Assembly (NCBI RefSeq): GCF_032878875.1
Contig: NZ_CP118157.1
Span: 186,001-250,000 of the forward strand
Reading direction: 5' to 3'
DNA from: Microbacterium sp. AB
GTDB lineage: Bacteria > Actinomycetota > Actinomycetes > Actinomycetales > Microbacteriaceae
DNA length: 64,000 nt
How positions within the stretch are numbered: position 1 is the first letter of the stretch; each line of letters begins with the position of its first letter. The notes under the pieces were generated by a model. That model was not told the DNA's origin and searched no databases. It saw only the letters and a list, made by a program, of their open reading frames with translations. Both the position numbers and the translations under genes were made by a program. Positions 7,550-16,358 of this stretch are shown here, in pieces.

Positions 7550-8929
7550 GTGTCGATCGCTGAAATCGGGCAGGACCGTCTCGGGGGTCCTCGGGAGCAC
7601 GAGCGCACGCCCCCCCACGACCTCATCGCCGAGCAGAGCACGCTCGGCGGGATGCTGCTCTCGAAGGACGCCGTCGCCGACGTGATCGAGACGTTGCGGG
7701 GCCCGGACTTCTACGTCCCCAAGCACGAGGTCATCTTCGAGGCCGTCCTGTCCCTCTACTCGCACGGCGAGCCGACCGACGTCGTGGCCGTCACCGACGA
7801 GCTCATCAAGACCGGCGACCTCCAGCGCGCCGGCGGCGCGGACTATCTGCACTCGCTGACGTCGATCGTGCCGACCGCCGCCAACGCGGGCTACTACGCC
7901 GGCATCGTGGCCGAGCGCGCGCTGCTGCGCCGCCTCGTCGACGCGGGGACGAAGATCGCGCAGATGGGGTACCAGGGCCAGGGCGAGGCCGTGGAGCTCG
8001 TCAACGCCGCGCAGGCCGAGATCTACAACGTCACGGGCACCGAGCAGACCGAGGACTACGTCCCGCTCACGGTGGCGGTCGACGCCGCCGTGGAGGAGAT
8101 CGAGGCGGCGCGCGGGCGCGACGGCCAGATGACGGGCATCCCCACCGGCTTCGGCGAGCTCGACCAGCTGACGAACGGTCTGCACGGCGGCCAGATGATC
8201 ATCATCGCCGCGCGCCCCGCGATGGGGAAGTCGACGCTCGCGCTCGACTTCGCGCGTGCCGCCGCGATCAAGAACGACATGCCGACGATCTTCTTCTCGC
8301 TCGAGATGGGCCGCAGTGAGATCGCCATGCGCCTGCTCAGCGCGGAGGGCGCCATCCCGCTGCAGTCGATGCGGAAGGGCAACCTCGACTCCCGCGACTG
8401 GACGACGGTCGCCTCGACCCGGGGCCGTATCAACGACGCGCCGCTGTACATCGACGACAGCCCGAACATGACGCTCGTCGAGATCCGCGCGAAGTGCCGG
8501 CGTCTGAAGCAGCGCGCCGGCCTCAAGATGGTCATCATCGACTACCTGCAGCTCATGACGAGCGGCAAGAAGGTCGAGTCGCGCCAGCAGGAGGTGTCGG
8601 AGTTCTCGCGCGCCCTGAAGCTCCTCGCCAAGGAGATCCAGGTGCCGGTCATCGCGCTGTCGCAGCTGAACCGAGGCCCCGAGCAGCGCCAGGACAAGCG
8701 CCCCCAGGTGAGCGACCTGCGCGAGTCGGGCTCGATCGAGCAGGACGCCGACATGGTCATGCTGCTGCACCGCCCGTCGGTGTACGACAAGAACGACAAC
8801 CCCGGCGGCGCCGAGCTCATCGTGGCCAAGCACCGCAACGGGCCCACGGCGAACATCGAGGTCGCCTTCCAGGGCCACTACTCCCGCTTCGCCGACATGG
8901 CGCCCGTGAGCGAGTTCGGCGGGGAGTAG
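7550..8929 (+). CDS. dnaB: Replicative DNA helicase DnaB
   Basis: A 459-residue DnaB. The N-terminal domain (about 20-125) binds primase. After a linker, the RecA-like domain opens at TGIPTGFGELDQLTNGL, with Walker A ARPAMGKST at 221-229, Walker B MVIIDYLQLM, and the arginine-finger region LSQLNRGPEQRQDKRP with DLRESGSIEQDADMV. It unwinds DNA ahead of the fork as a hexamer. The start is the GTG at 7550, preceded by AGGAG. No intein interrupts it, although actinobacterial DnaB often carries one. It lies downstream of the rplI terminator and the DnaA-box cluster, so it probably has its own promoter. Confidence 0.98.
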   Translation: MSIAEIGQDRLGGPREHERTPPHDLIAEQSTLGGMLLSKDAVADVIETLRGPDFYVPKHEVIFEAVLSLYSHGEPTDVVAVTDELIKTGDLQRAGGADYLHSLTSIVPTAANAGYYAGIVAERALLRRLVDAGTKIAQMGYQGQGEAVELVNAAQAEIYNVTGTEQTEDYVPLTVAVDAAVEEIEAARGRDGQMTGIPTGFGELDQLTNGLHGGQMIIIAARPAMGKSTLALDFARAAAIKNDMPTIFFSLEMGRSEIAMRLLSAEGAIPLQSMRKGNLDSRDWTTVASTRGRINDAPLYIDDSPNMTLVEIRAKCRRLKQRAGLKMVIIDYLQLMTSGKKVESRQQEVSEFSRALKLLAKEIQVPVIALSQLNRGPEQRQDKRPQVSDLRESGSIEQDADMVMLLHRPSVYDKNDNPGGAELIVAKHRNGPTANIEVAFQGHYSRFADMAPVSEFGGE

Positions 8930-9205
8930 GCGCCGCCGCCGCCGTTCGTATCGCCGCCGCACGACCACACGCGTCGCCTCCTCTGGAGCAGCAGATCCTC
9001 GTCGAAGAGGCACAGGATCTCGCCGCAGAAGACCTGGTCGCTCTGTGCTCGGCCGTGCCGGACCGCCGAGCCCGCCCCGGATCATGGCGGAGGCGACGTG
9101 AGAAAAGGCTCCAGGCCCTTGTTCGGCCCGTCGGCAGGAGGGCCACCTCGACCCCGTTGCGGAGCCTTGTCCGAGACGGGTAGCCACGGTCGGCTCTGTC
9201 CGTGC
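8930..9205. other. Intergenic stretch without a recognisable gene
   Basis: 276 bp between the convergent dnaB and membrane-protein genes. Open frames exist on both strands, but none has a start with a ribosome-binding site or a recognisable motif. No clear hairpin terminator was found. Confidence 0.5.
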
Positions 9206-9661
9206 TCACGGCGTAGAGGCTATGGTGCGACTGGTGATGATGGCGACGGGGACGTGTCCGGCGCCGAGGACGAGGGCGGCGGCCGCGATCCACGGATTGC
9301 TGAGCCATGCCGCGGTGGCGAGGAACACCCCGACCGGCAGGATCGCCATCGGAACCGGAACCCGCCACAGAGGCTCGTAGAGCAGCGTGTGTAGACGTCC
9401 ATCGATGAGGTATCGGGTCCACAGCGCGTAGTACGCGACCAGCGCGATGGCAGCGGGAAGCGTCCACCACCACACAATGTTCCCCGGTCGCGTGATCGCG
9501 GGAAGGACGAGGCACAGTGCTTGGCCCGCGCGTTCCAGCCATTCCAGGGGGCGTGGCGCGTGCGCGGCGGGCGTCTGGTCGCGGGGTGGGAACCAGATCA
9601 GGAGGAGGTTGGGGGCGAGCGCGGCGATGCTCACGACCAGTCCGAGCGGTGAAAATCCCAC
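9206..9661 (-). CDS. Small multi-pass membrane protein of unknown function
   Basis: A 151-residue protein from a GTG at 9661 with at least three, probably four, hydrophobic segments: near residues 4-24 (LGLVVSIAALAPNLLLIWF), 50-80, and in the C-terminal half (MAILPVGVFLATAAWL and WIAAAALVLGAGHVPVAII). The loop after the first helix is proline- and arginine-rich. I do not recognise the family. It stands alone, convergent with dnaB and flanked by two gene-poor stretches. Codon use looks like that of real genes on this strand. Confidence 0.6.
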   Translation of the reverse strand: MGFSPLGLVVSIAALAPNLLLIWFPPRDQTPAAHAPRPLEWLERAGQALCLVLPAITRPGNIVWWWTLPAAIALVAYYALWTRYLIDGRLHTLLYEPLWRVPVPMAILPVGVFLATAAWLSNPWIAAAALVLGAGHVPVAIITSRTIASTP

Positions 9662-10120
9662 GATCGAAAGGCTATCGAGCGATGCGGCGCTCTCAGCGGC
9701 GTGGCTTGGGTGCCGTCGCTTGAGCCGTTGCCGATAATCTCAAACCGGGGAATCCAAGCCTGTGCCGAGACCGCTCCGGATCGCGCTTGTCGTGGTCGCG
9801 TGGTTCAACCTCCTCTCGCCGTTTCTCCAGCGCGCCGGTCGCCAGCCGGGGTTCGATCGCCGCTGAGTCTCGGGTTCTCCGCGGCTGACGGTGTCGGAAG
9901 CCGTACTGTCCGTCCGACGCCTTGCGGTTCGCAGGACTTTAGAGCGTCAGCGATCGCCAAGAAGCTCTTCTGCGGGCCCGGCACGGGCGCTGGGCTGTCG
10001 AGGATCCAAGGTCAAAGTCGCGATCGCGAGCGGGCCCATCGTGCGACAACCGCGCGGTGACACCTCGCCGTCCGACGACCGTCGCCACGTCAGAGATCAC
10101 CCGGTCTGCGACCTCGCCCC
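9662..10120. other. Gene-poor region, possible decayed sequence
   Basis: About 460 bp between two minus-strand genes. Apart from the 34-codon frame at 9762-9866, no reading frame looks coding. Base use is more even and the third-position GC bias is lost, as expected for non-coding or decayed DNA. Confidence 0.45.
9762..9866 (+). CDS. Very short membrane-like ORF or gene fragment
   Basis: A GTG-started frame of 34 residues, with a basic start (VPRPLRIAL), one hydrophobic stretch (VVVAWFNLLS) and a polar tail ending in RR before TGA. It resembles the first transmembrane segment of a larger membrane protein, so a truncated remnant is as likely as a real small protein. No good ribosome-binding site is visible. 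Confidence 0.2.
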   Translation: MPRPLRIALVVVAWFNLLSPFLQRAGRQPGFDRR

Positions 10121-11011
10121 TCACAGCCCGAGCTGATCGAGTCTCTCCTCGAACCGCACCTGCACGTCCTCGGGCTCGTCGTCCTCGATCTCGGTCCAGA
10201 TGGCGTCGAGCTCCTTCTGCACCGACTCCGGGAGCGCGGCGAACTTCTCGTCCCACGCGGCGATCGGCGTCCAGTAGCCGATGACCTTGAACCGGGTGGC
10301 GGGCAGGTCGAGCTCCTTGCGCAGGTACTTGCGAACGTCACGCAGCGCCACGGTCTCTCCGGCCACCCACACGTACCCCTCGTCGAGCGGGAGCCGGTCG
10401 TCGACGATGCCGCGCACGAGCTGGCCGAGCGCGCTCGGACCGTGTCCGTTGCCGCCGATCATCCAGGTCACCTCGACATCAGCGCCGATGGCGAGGGGGA
10501 TCCGGTCCTCCTCGCTCGGCACCTCGAGCACGACGCGGGTGCGGACACCCTCCGGAGCGTCTGCGGCGATCCGCGCCGCCGCGGGCAGCCCGGTGAGGTC
10601 CGCCACGAGCACCTGCCAGGTGATCCCGGACGGAGGCGAGTACAGACCGGTCGGCGCGTTCAGTCCGAGCACGTGGCCGGGCTCGGCACGAGCAGCCCAC
10701 GGGCCGGCGACGCCCGCCTCATGGATCACGAAGTCGATGTCGAGCTCGCCGGCATCCGGGCGCACGCTGCTGATCGTGTACGTGCGCATCGGGGCTTCCG
10801 GCGCGCCCTCGGGGGTCTCCCACCAGTCGCCCGCGGGTACGGGCAGCGAGACGTCGGTGGGGTCGTCGCCGTGCGGGAAGAACACCCGCACATACTCGTC
10901 GCCGATGCCGGTGCTGAGGAAGCCCGCGACGCCGTCACCGCCGAGTGTGATGCGCACGAGCGTCGGGGTGAGCGTGGTCGTGCTGCGGACGATGCCGCGG
11001 TGGATGCTCAC
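10121..11011 (-). CDS. Siderophore-interacting protein (FAD-dependent ferri-siderophore reductase, SIP/ViuB family)
   Basis: A 296-residue SIP-family flavoprotein. An N-terminal FAD-binding barrel contains the RTYTISSVRP motif (family RxYTxR-like segment). Next come HEAGVAGPWAARAEPG and the NAD(P)H-binding half with LVADLTGLPAAARI, WMIGGNGHGPSALGQLVR, YVWVAGETVALRDVRKYL and the C-terminal YW segment. These enzymes reduce ferric siderophores in the cytoplasm to free the iron. Its GTG overlaps the stop of the ABC half-transporter upstream, and it is the last gene of the seven-gene iron operon running leftwards from 18522. In mycobacterial IrtA a SIP domain is fused to an ABC half-transporter; here it is a separate, coupled gene. 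Confidence 0.9.
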   Translation of the reverse strand: MSIHRGIVRSTTTLTPTLVRITLGGDGVAGFLSTGIGDEYVRVFFPHGDDPTDVSLPVPAGDWWETPEGAPEAPMRTYTISSVRPDAGELDIDFVIHEAGVAGPWAARAEPGHVLGLNAPTGLYSPPSGITWQVLVADLTGLPAAARIAADAPEGVRTRVVLEVPSEEDRIPLAIGADVEVTWMIGGNGHGPSALGQLVRGIVDDRLPLDEGYVWVAGETVALRDVRKYLRKELDLPATRFKVIGYWTPIAAWDEKFAALPESVQKELDAIWTEIEDDEPEDVQVRFEERLDQLGL

Positions 11012-12834
11012 GAACTCTCCGTCTCTTCGGGGGTGGGGGAGGGAGGGGGCGTGCTCCGTGTCTGGGCGAGCCAGAAGTCTCGGTAGGCGCCGTCGGTCGC
11101 GAGCAGTTCCTCGTGCGTGCCCTGCTGCAGGGCCCGGCCGTCGGCGAAGACGACGATCTGCTCGGCGGTGACGGCCTGCTGCAGCCGGTGCGCGATGAGC
11201 AGAGCGGTCCGGCCCCTGCGCAGTGCGGCGATCGCCTCCTCCACGGCGTCGCGATGATGCAGGCCGACGTCTGCGGTCGCCTCGTCGAGGATCACCACAT
11301 CGGGGTCGGCGAGGAAGGCCCGCGCGACGGCGAGCTGCTGGATGCGTCCCTCGTCCAGCGGCACGACCGGGTCGGCGGACGGATGATGCTCGCCGTCGTC
11401 CTCGGTGAGCATCGCGTCGACCGCCCACCGGGCTCCGACGGCGTGCAGGGCCGCGACCACATCGTCGAGGCTCGCATCAGGAGCGGCCAGCCGCAGGTTG
11501 TCGGCGATCGTGCCGCGGAAGTGGTGGAGCTCCTGCGAGAGGTAGTACGGCGCGCTCGCGTCCGAAGTGAGATGCACGCTGCCCGACATCGGCGGATGAT
11601 GGCCGGCGATGACCCGGGCGAGCGTGCTCTTGCCCGAGCCGGAGGCGCCGACCAGCGCGGCGGTGGTGCCCGGCTCGACCTGGAGCGTCACCTCGCTGAT
11701 CCCGCGACCGGTCGTCGGGTAGCGGAACGTCACGTCGCGCACATCGATCCCCGCCGGCTCGATCCGCGCCGTGCGTCGCGGCGCAGCATCCGCACCCGAG
11801 TCCCGCGCGCGTGCCGGGGCAGCCGCGGGGGCGAGGTCGATGACGCCCACGAGTCGCGCGAGCCCGATCGCGGCCCGCTGGATGTCGTCGAGACCGAAGA
11901 TCAGCTGCCCGACCGGGCCGAACAGGCGATGGAAGAGGAGCGCCGCGGTGGTCACCGCGCCCACAGTGATCACGCCGCCGGACTGCAGCAGGAATCCGGT
12001 CCCGAGGATCGCGGCCAGGCCGACGAGCTCGCCGCCGTTGATCCACCGGAACAGCCGGTTCGTCGCCCGCACGCCCTCGATCTGCATCCGGATCGAGGCC
12101 TCGGCGCGCTTCCGCACGCGTTCGAGCGCCTGGTCCTGCTCGTTGAACGCGGTCAGCGTCTCGATGCCCTCGACCGCGTCGAGCACGGCCTGGCTGCGCG
12201 CGGCCTCGCGCACGCGCACCTCGCGGAACACCACGCGCGACTTCCGCAGGAATGCGCGGGTGCCGAGCACGTAGAAGGGCGCCGAGGCGATCCCGGCGAG
12301 GGCGAGCCAGGGGTCGAGAGCCGTCAACGCGACCACCGCGACCCCGATCCCGAAGCCCGCCGACAGCAGGGTCGGCGCGACGTTCCCGCCGGCCTCCGCC
12401 ACCGCGTCGACGTCGCCGGTGACCCGGGAGAGCAGGTCGGCGCTCTCGCCGTCGTCGACCTCGCTCACCGGGAGCCGCATCGCCGAGGCGAACACGTCTT
12501 CGCGCAGGTGGGCGAGCATGTCCTGCACCAGCCCGGTGAGCACCCGCACCGCCCACAGCATCACCACGGTGGCGCCGATCGCCCCCAGGCCCGCCCCGGC
12601 GACCCAGCCGGCGATGGTCGCGAACCCCGCGTCGGACGCGACGGCATCGACGATGCGGCCCAGGCACGCGGGCATGACGATCCCGAGAGCGGATGTCGTG
12701 AGGAAGAGCACCGCGACGGCGATGGCTCGGCCCGGATGCTGTCGCAGCAGCGCGCCGACGACGGCGCGCACGCGCGCGCCCGAGGCGATCGGCAGCAGCG
12801 GCGCTGTCGAGGTCAGGTCAGTCATGTCGAGCAT
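11008..12834 (-). CDS. ABC exporter-fold half-transporter A (TMD-NBD) with degenerate signature motif
   Basis: A 608-residue protein: six-helix membrane domain (about residues 20-310) then an ATPase domain. Walker A is intact (GASGSGKST), Walker B is VVILDEAT and the H-loop is LLIAHRL. However, the signature that should read LSGGQ reads PLDEGRIQQL. The preceding gene (half-transporter B) has the opposite defect, so the two probably form a heterodimer with one working ATP site. Context (siderophore receptor, FecCDE, SIP protein) and the IrtAB precedent suggest transport of a siderophore or ferri-siderophore. The ATG at 12834 follows AAGGA and overlaps gene B's end; a second ATG at 12825 is possible. 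Confidence 0.85.
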   Translation of the reverse strand: MLDMTDLTSTAPLLPIASGARVRAVVGALLRQHPGRAIAVAVLFLTTSALGIVMPACLGRIVDAVASDAGFATIAGWVAGAGLGAIGATVVMLWAVRVLTGLVQDMLAHLREDVFASAMRLPVSEVDDGESADLLSRVTGDVDAVAEAGGNVAPTLLSAGFGIGVAVVALTALDPWLALAGIASAPFYVLGTRAFLRKSRVVFREVRVREAARSQAVLDAVEGIETLTAFNEQDQALERVRKRAEASIRMQIEGVRATNRLFRWINGGELVGLAAILGTGFLLQSGGVITVGAVTTAALLFHRLFGPVGQLIFGLDDIQRAAIGLARLVGVIDLAPAAAPARARDSGADAAPRRTARIEPAGIDVRDVTFRYPTTGRGISEVTLQVEPGTTAALVGASGSGKSTLARVIAGHHPPMSGSVHLTSDASAPYYLSQELHHFRGTIADNLRLAAPDASLDDVVAALHAVGARWAVDAMLTEDDGEHHPSADPVVPLDEGRIQQLAVARAFLADPDVVILDEATADVGLHHRDAVEEAIAALRRGRTALLIAHRLQQAVTAEQIVVFADGRALQQGTHEELLATDGAYRDFWLAQTRSTPPPSPTPEETESS

Positions 12835-14458
12835 CCGATCCTTCGGAGGGGAGCTCGATGACCCGGTCACAGGCGCCGAGCAGCACCGGCGAGGTGGTGA
12901 TCACGATGACGGTCTCGTCATGATCCGAGAGCGCCCGGGCGATGTGCGCCTCCGTGATGGCGTCGACCGCCGAGGTCGGCTCGTCGAGTACCAGGACATC
13001 GGCATCCGTGTGCAGTGCGCGTACGATCCCGATGCGCTGCCGCTGCCCGCCGGAGAGGCGTCGTCCGGCTTCGCCGACCTGCGACTCCCAGCCGCCGACC
13101 TGCGCCACGGTGTCGTGCAGGGCCGCCATGTCGACGAGGGCGGCGAGCGGAGGCTCATCCACCCCGTGGCCGCGGACGGCTTCGCGCAGAGTCCCGCTCA
13201 CGATCGTCTGCCCATGCGGCGGGGCGACGACGCGGCGGCGGTACTCCACCGGATCCAGGTCCGTCAGATCCCGGAGCTCCCCGTCGACCGCGAGTGAGAC
13301 CCGGCCGCGATCGGGGCGCGTGCGCAGGCCGAGAAGGCGGGAGAGGGCGCGAGCCGTGTCGCTGTCGGCGGGGCGGATGCCGAGCAGCTCCCGCCCGCGC
13401 ACCTCCACGAGCGGAGAAGCCGAGCCCGCACGGAACGTCAGCACGACGTCGTCCGCCGGTTCCGCGGGGTTGGCGTGCGGCGCGACCGGCGGGTCGAGGA
13501 GATCCTCGGCATCGATCACCTCGGTGAGCCTCTTGGCCGAGGCGAGCTTGTGGACCCAGTTCGAGGGGAACGATCCCGCGTAGGCGAGGTACCCGCTGAT
13601 GAACTGGGCGAGCCCGAGCACCGTCACCAGTTCGCCGATGCTGATGCGGCCCTCCGCGGCGAACCACGCCGACATGCCTGCGAGCGCGGTTGTGGCGACC
13701 GCGGCCAGCGTGCCGCCCACCGCCTCGTAGGAGGCGAGCGACCGGCCGGCGACGGTCGCGGCCCGGCGGGACGTGTCGCTCGCCGCGACGTAGCGCCGCA
13801 CGGCCTCCTCGCGCGCGCCGATCCCCACGAGCACCCGGAATCCGCTCATGAAGTCGGCCGCGACCGCCCCGGCCTCGGTCGCCGCCTGCTGCTCGGCGAA
13901 GCCGCGACGTTCGAGCGGACGCGAGACGACCTGCATCACGAGCATCATCGCGATGGTCGAGCCGAACACGACGATCGTCGCGACGGGCGAGATCACCAGC
14001 ATCGTCAGCCCTGCCCCGATGATCGCGGCGATCGTGGAGCACTGCTGCGCCACCGACCAGGCGACCCCGGCTACCCGGTACGTGTCGGAGGTGACGAATG
14101 TCAGCGCCTCACCCGGGGTCATCGTGCGGCGGGAGAGCCGGGGGCGAAGCATCCGGGAGAGGGTGAGGTGGCGCAGGGCCTGCTCGCCGTGGCCGTAGAT
14201 CGACACCATCAGTCGGGAGGCCGACTGGTAGCTCGTGGTCAGAACGAGGAACGTGCCTACCAGCACGCCGCCCCAGGTCGCGAGCGCGACCGGGTCGGCG
14301 GGGAGCACAGCGCGGTCGATCGTCGCACCGATGATGACGGGGATCGTCGCCTCGGCGAGCGCGTGCACGATGAGGAGCGCGGTCGCTCCGACGAGGGCCA
14401 TACCGCGTCCCTCCGACGTCAGCGCGATCCCGAAGAGCCGCCGCGGAGTGTTCGTCAC
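12818..14458 (-). CDS. ABC exporter-fold half-transporter B (TMD-NBD) lacking Walker A
   Basis: A 546-residue protein with a six-helix membrane domain (about 10-300) and an ATPase domain. The signature is intact (RRLSGGQRQRIGIVRAL) and Walker B/D-loop is VLVLDEPTSAVD. The position of Walker A reads LLGIRPADSDTARAL, without the glycine loop or lysine. The Q-loop glutamine is not evident (VVAPPHGQ), and the H-loop histidine is replaced in VIVITTSPVL. It can therefore supply a signature but probably cannot bind or hydrolyse ATP itself. GTG at 14458 within a GTGA overlap with the FecE-type gene. Partner of half-transporter A; part of the iron operon. Confidence 0.85.
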   Translation of the reverse strand: MTNTPRRLFGIALTSEGRGMALVGATALLIVHALAEATIPVIIGATIDRAVLPADPVALATWGGVLVGTFLVLTTSYQSASRLMVSIYGHGEQALRHLTLSRMLRPRLSRRTMTPGEALTFVTSDTYRVAGVAWSVAQQCSTIAAIIGAGLTMLVISPVATIVVFGSTIAMMLVMQVVSRPLERRGFAEQQAATEAGAVAADFMSGFRVLVGIGAREEAVRRYVAASDTSRRAATVAGRSLASYEAVGGTLAAVATTALAGMSAWFAAEGRISIGELVTVLGLAQFISGYLAYAGSFPSNWVHKLASAKRLTEVIDAEDLLDPPVAPHANPAEPADDVVLTFRAGSASPLVEVRGRELLGIRPADSDTARALSRLLGLRTRPDRGRVSLAVDGELRDLTDLDPVEYRRRVVAPPHGQTIVSGTLREAVRGHGVDEPPLAALVDMAALHDTVAQVGGWESQVGEAGRRLSGGQRQRIGIVRALHTDADVLVLDEPTSAVDAITEAHIARALSDHDETVIVITTSPVLLGACDRVIELPSEGSDARHD

Positions 14459-15243
14459 GGCGTCCGCCGACCGAGCGGGAGCACGAGCGGTGTTCCCGAG
14501 ACGGGATCGGTGATCACCTTGCAGGGCAGGTCGTACACGGCGTCGACGAGCTCGGCGGTGATGATCTCCCGCGGGTCGCCCTGCGCCACGATGGTCCCGT
14601 CGCGCATGGCCACCAGGTGGGTGGCGTAGCGGGCGGCGTGGTTCAGGTCGTGCAGCACCGCCACGAGCGTCGTGCCGCTGCGGTGCAGGTCGGCGAACAG
14701 CTCCATCAGGTCGATCTGGTGCGCGATGTCGAGGAACGTGGTCGGTTCGTCGAGCAGCAGGTGCTTCGTCTGCTGGGCGAGGGCCATCGCCACCCACGCG
14801 CGCTGCCGCTGTCCGCCGGAGAGCTCGTCGACCAGGCGGCGCGACAGATCGGTGACGCCGGTGGCTGCCATGGCCTCGGACACCGCGCGCTCATCGGCGC
14901 TGCTCCAGGTGCGCATCGTGCTCTGGTGCGGGAATCGTCCGCGGCCGACGAGATCGGCCACTGTGATGCCGTCGGGGGCGATGGACGACTGGGGGAGCAG
15001 CCCCAACTTGCGCGCGGCCTCCTTCGGCTTGAGCGAGCGCAGCTCGTCGCCGTCGAGGAGCACGGCACCGGTGGTCGGGCGCAGCAGACGGGCGAACCCG
15101 CGCAGCAGGGTCGACTTGCCGCACGCGTTCGGGCCGATGATGATCGTGAACGAGTCGTCGGGCACCTCGAGCGACAGGTCGGAGATGATGGGGGTCTCTC
15201 CGTAGCCCACCGTGATGTCGCGGGCCAGCAGCGAGGCGGTCAT
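14455..15243 (-). CDS. Iron-siderophore ABC transporter, ATP-binding protein (FecE/FhuC type)
   Basis: A 262-residue ATPase with all motifs: Walker A GPNACGKST (about 36-44), Q-loop LLPQ, signature ELSGGQRQRAW, Walker B HLLLDEPTTFLD and H-loop VLHDLNHAARYA. The IAPDGITVADLVGRGRFPHQ segment is typical of the ferrichrome/enterobactin class. It would energise the FecCD-type permeases encoded just upstream, forming an importer with the lipoprotein at 17461-18522. ATG at 15243, 11 bp after the permease gene. Confidence 0.95.
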   Translation of the reverse strand: MTASLLARDITVGYGETPIISDLSLEVPDDSFTIIIGPNACGKSTLLRGFARLLRPTTGAVLLDGDELRSLKPKEAARKLGLLPQSSIAPDGITVADLVGRGRFPHQSTMRTWSSADERAVSEAMAATGVTDLSRRLVDELSGGQRQRAWVAMALAQQTKHLLLDEPTTFLDIAHQIDLMELFADLHRSGTTLVAVLHDLNHAARYATHLVAMRDGTIVAQGDPREIITAELVDAVYDLPCKVITDPVSGTPLVLPLGRRTP

Positions 15244-15254
15244 GGGTGTTCCTT

Positions 15255-16358
15255 TCAGGTGCGGCGCGCGTATTGGGCGGCCAGCAGCCAGGCGAGATAG
15301 ATGCCGCCGACCGAGACCGTCACGACGCCCACCGGCACCGCGACGAGCTGGGCGACGGCATCCGACACCACGACGAGGGCAGCGCCGGTGAGCATCACGG
15401 ACACCGTGCCCATCGGGGTGTTCGAGCGGGTGAGGCGCTGCGAGATCTGCGGAGCCGCGAGCGCGATGAACGAGATGGGACCGGCGGCGGCGGTGACGAG
15501 GGCGATCAGGGCCACGCCCAACACCATCGCCGCGAGGCGGGTGCGCCCGGGGCTGATCCCCAGCGAGGTCGCCGCGTCGTCGCCCATCTCCAGCACGGGC
15601 AGTGTCCGGGCCAGCGGGAGGGAGAGGAGGGTCACGATCACGAACACGATCGCGGCGGGGATGAGCTGGTCGAAGCCGAGCGAGGCGAGTGAGCCCGCGC
15701 CCCACGTCGCTGCCATCATCGCCTTCTCGACGCTGACCGAGATCAGGATCCAGGAGGTGAGTGACCCGAGTCCGGCGGAGACGCCGATGCCGACGATGAT
15801 CAGACGGAACGACGACATCGTGTTCTTGCTGGCCAGCACGTAGACGAGCAGAGCGGTGAACAGGCCTCCGACGAGCGCGCCCGCCGCCTTGAGCATGTAC
15901 GTGTTCAGCTCGAGGACGACCATCACGAGCGTCACGCCGAACTGGGCGCCGGTCCCGAAGCCGATGATGTCGGGGGAGCCGAGCGGGTTGCGGGTGAGCG
16001 ACTGGAAGATGCCGCCGGCGAGGGCGAGCGCCGCGCCGCACAGCACCGCGAACAGCGCGCGGGGCAGACGCCACTCGAAGACCACCTGGCGGATGTCGGG
16101 GTCGGACGAGGGGTCGACGATCGCCCGGATGACCGAGGCGAAGTCCACCTCGTATGCGCCGATCGTCGTCGAGGCGAGACCCGCCCCGAAGATGACGACG
16201 AGGAGCACGACGCACACGATCACGGACCGCACCGGGAGGAGTGCGGCGATGCGTGAGGTCTCGATCCGGATGAGGCGGCGCCCGTGGTCGACCGGTGCGA
16301 GCTCGGGGTGCGGGGCTTCGACGCTCGGAACGGCGACGGGTTTCTGGTCGATGCTCAC
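15255..16358 (-). CDS. Iron-siderophore ABC transporter, FecCD-family permease
   Basis: A 367-residue FecCD permease with about ten membrane helices. Family landmarks include WRLPRALFAVLCGAALALAG, FQSLTRNPLGSPDIIGFGTG and the coupling region LGISPGRTRL. It has an extra N-terminal hydrophilic stretch of about 40 residues. It starts at a GTG overlapping the stop of the partner permease gene, so the two are translationally coupled and presumably form the membrane heterodimer. Confidence 0.93.
   Translation of the reverse strand: MSIDQKPVAVPSVEAPHPELAPVDHGRRLIRIETSRIAALLPVRSVIVCVVLLVVIFGAGLASTTIGAYEVDFASVIRAIVDPSSDPDIRQVVFEWRLPRALFAVLCGAALALAGGIFQSLTRNPLGSPDIIGFGTGAQFGVTLVMVVLELNTYMLKAAGALVGGLFTALLVYVLASKNTMSSFRLIIVGIGVSAGLGSLTSWILISVSVEKAMMAATWGAGSLASLGFDQLIPAAIVFVIVTLLSLPLARTLPVLEMGDDAATSLGISPGRTRLAAMVLGVALIALVTAAAGPISFIALAAPQISQRLTRSNTPMGTVSVMLTGAALVVVSDAVAQLVAVPVGVVTVSVGGIYLAWLLAAQYARRT

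Noticed and set aside
8494..9183. Plus-strand frame overlapping and extending beyond dnaB
   Set aside because: The overlapping part is a frame-shifted shadow of dnaB, and the extension after 8929 shows no recognisable domain or start signal.
11012..11428. N-terminal extension of the siderophore-interacting protein up to 11428
   Set aside because: The extra sequence is Arg-rich shadow of the ABC gene; the GTG at 11011 has the 4-bp overlap typical of this operon and gives the family length.
14459..14797. Upstream start for half-transporter B at 14797
   Set aside because: The first 113 residues are low-complexity antisense-like sequence overlapping the FecE-type ATPase gene; the GTG at 14458 is the natural start.
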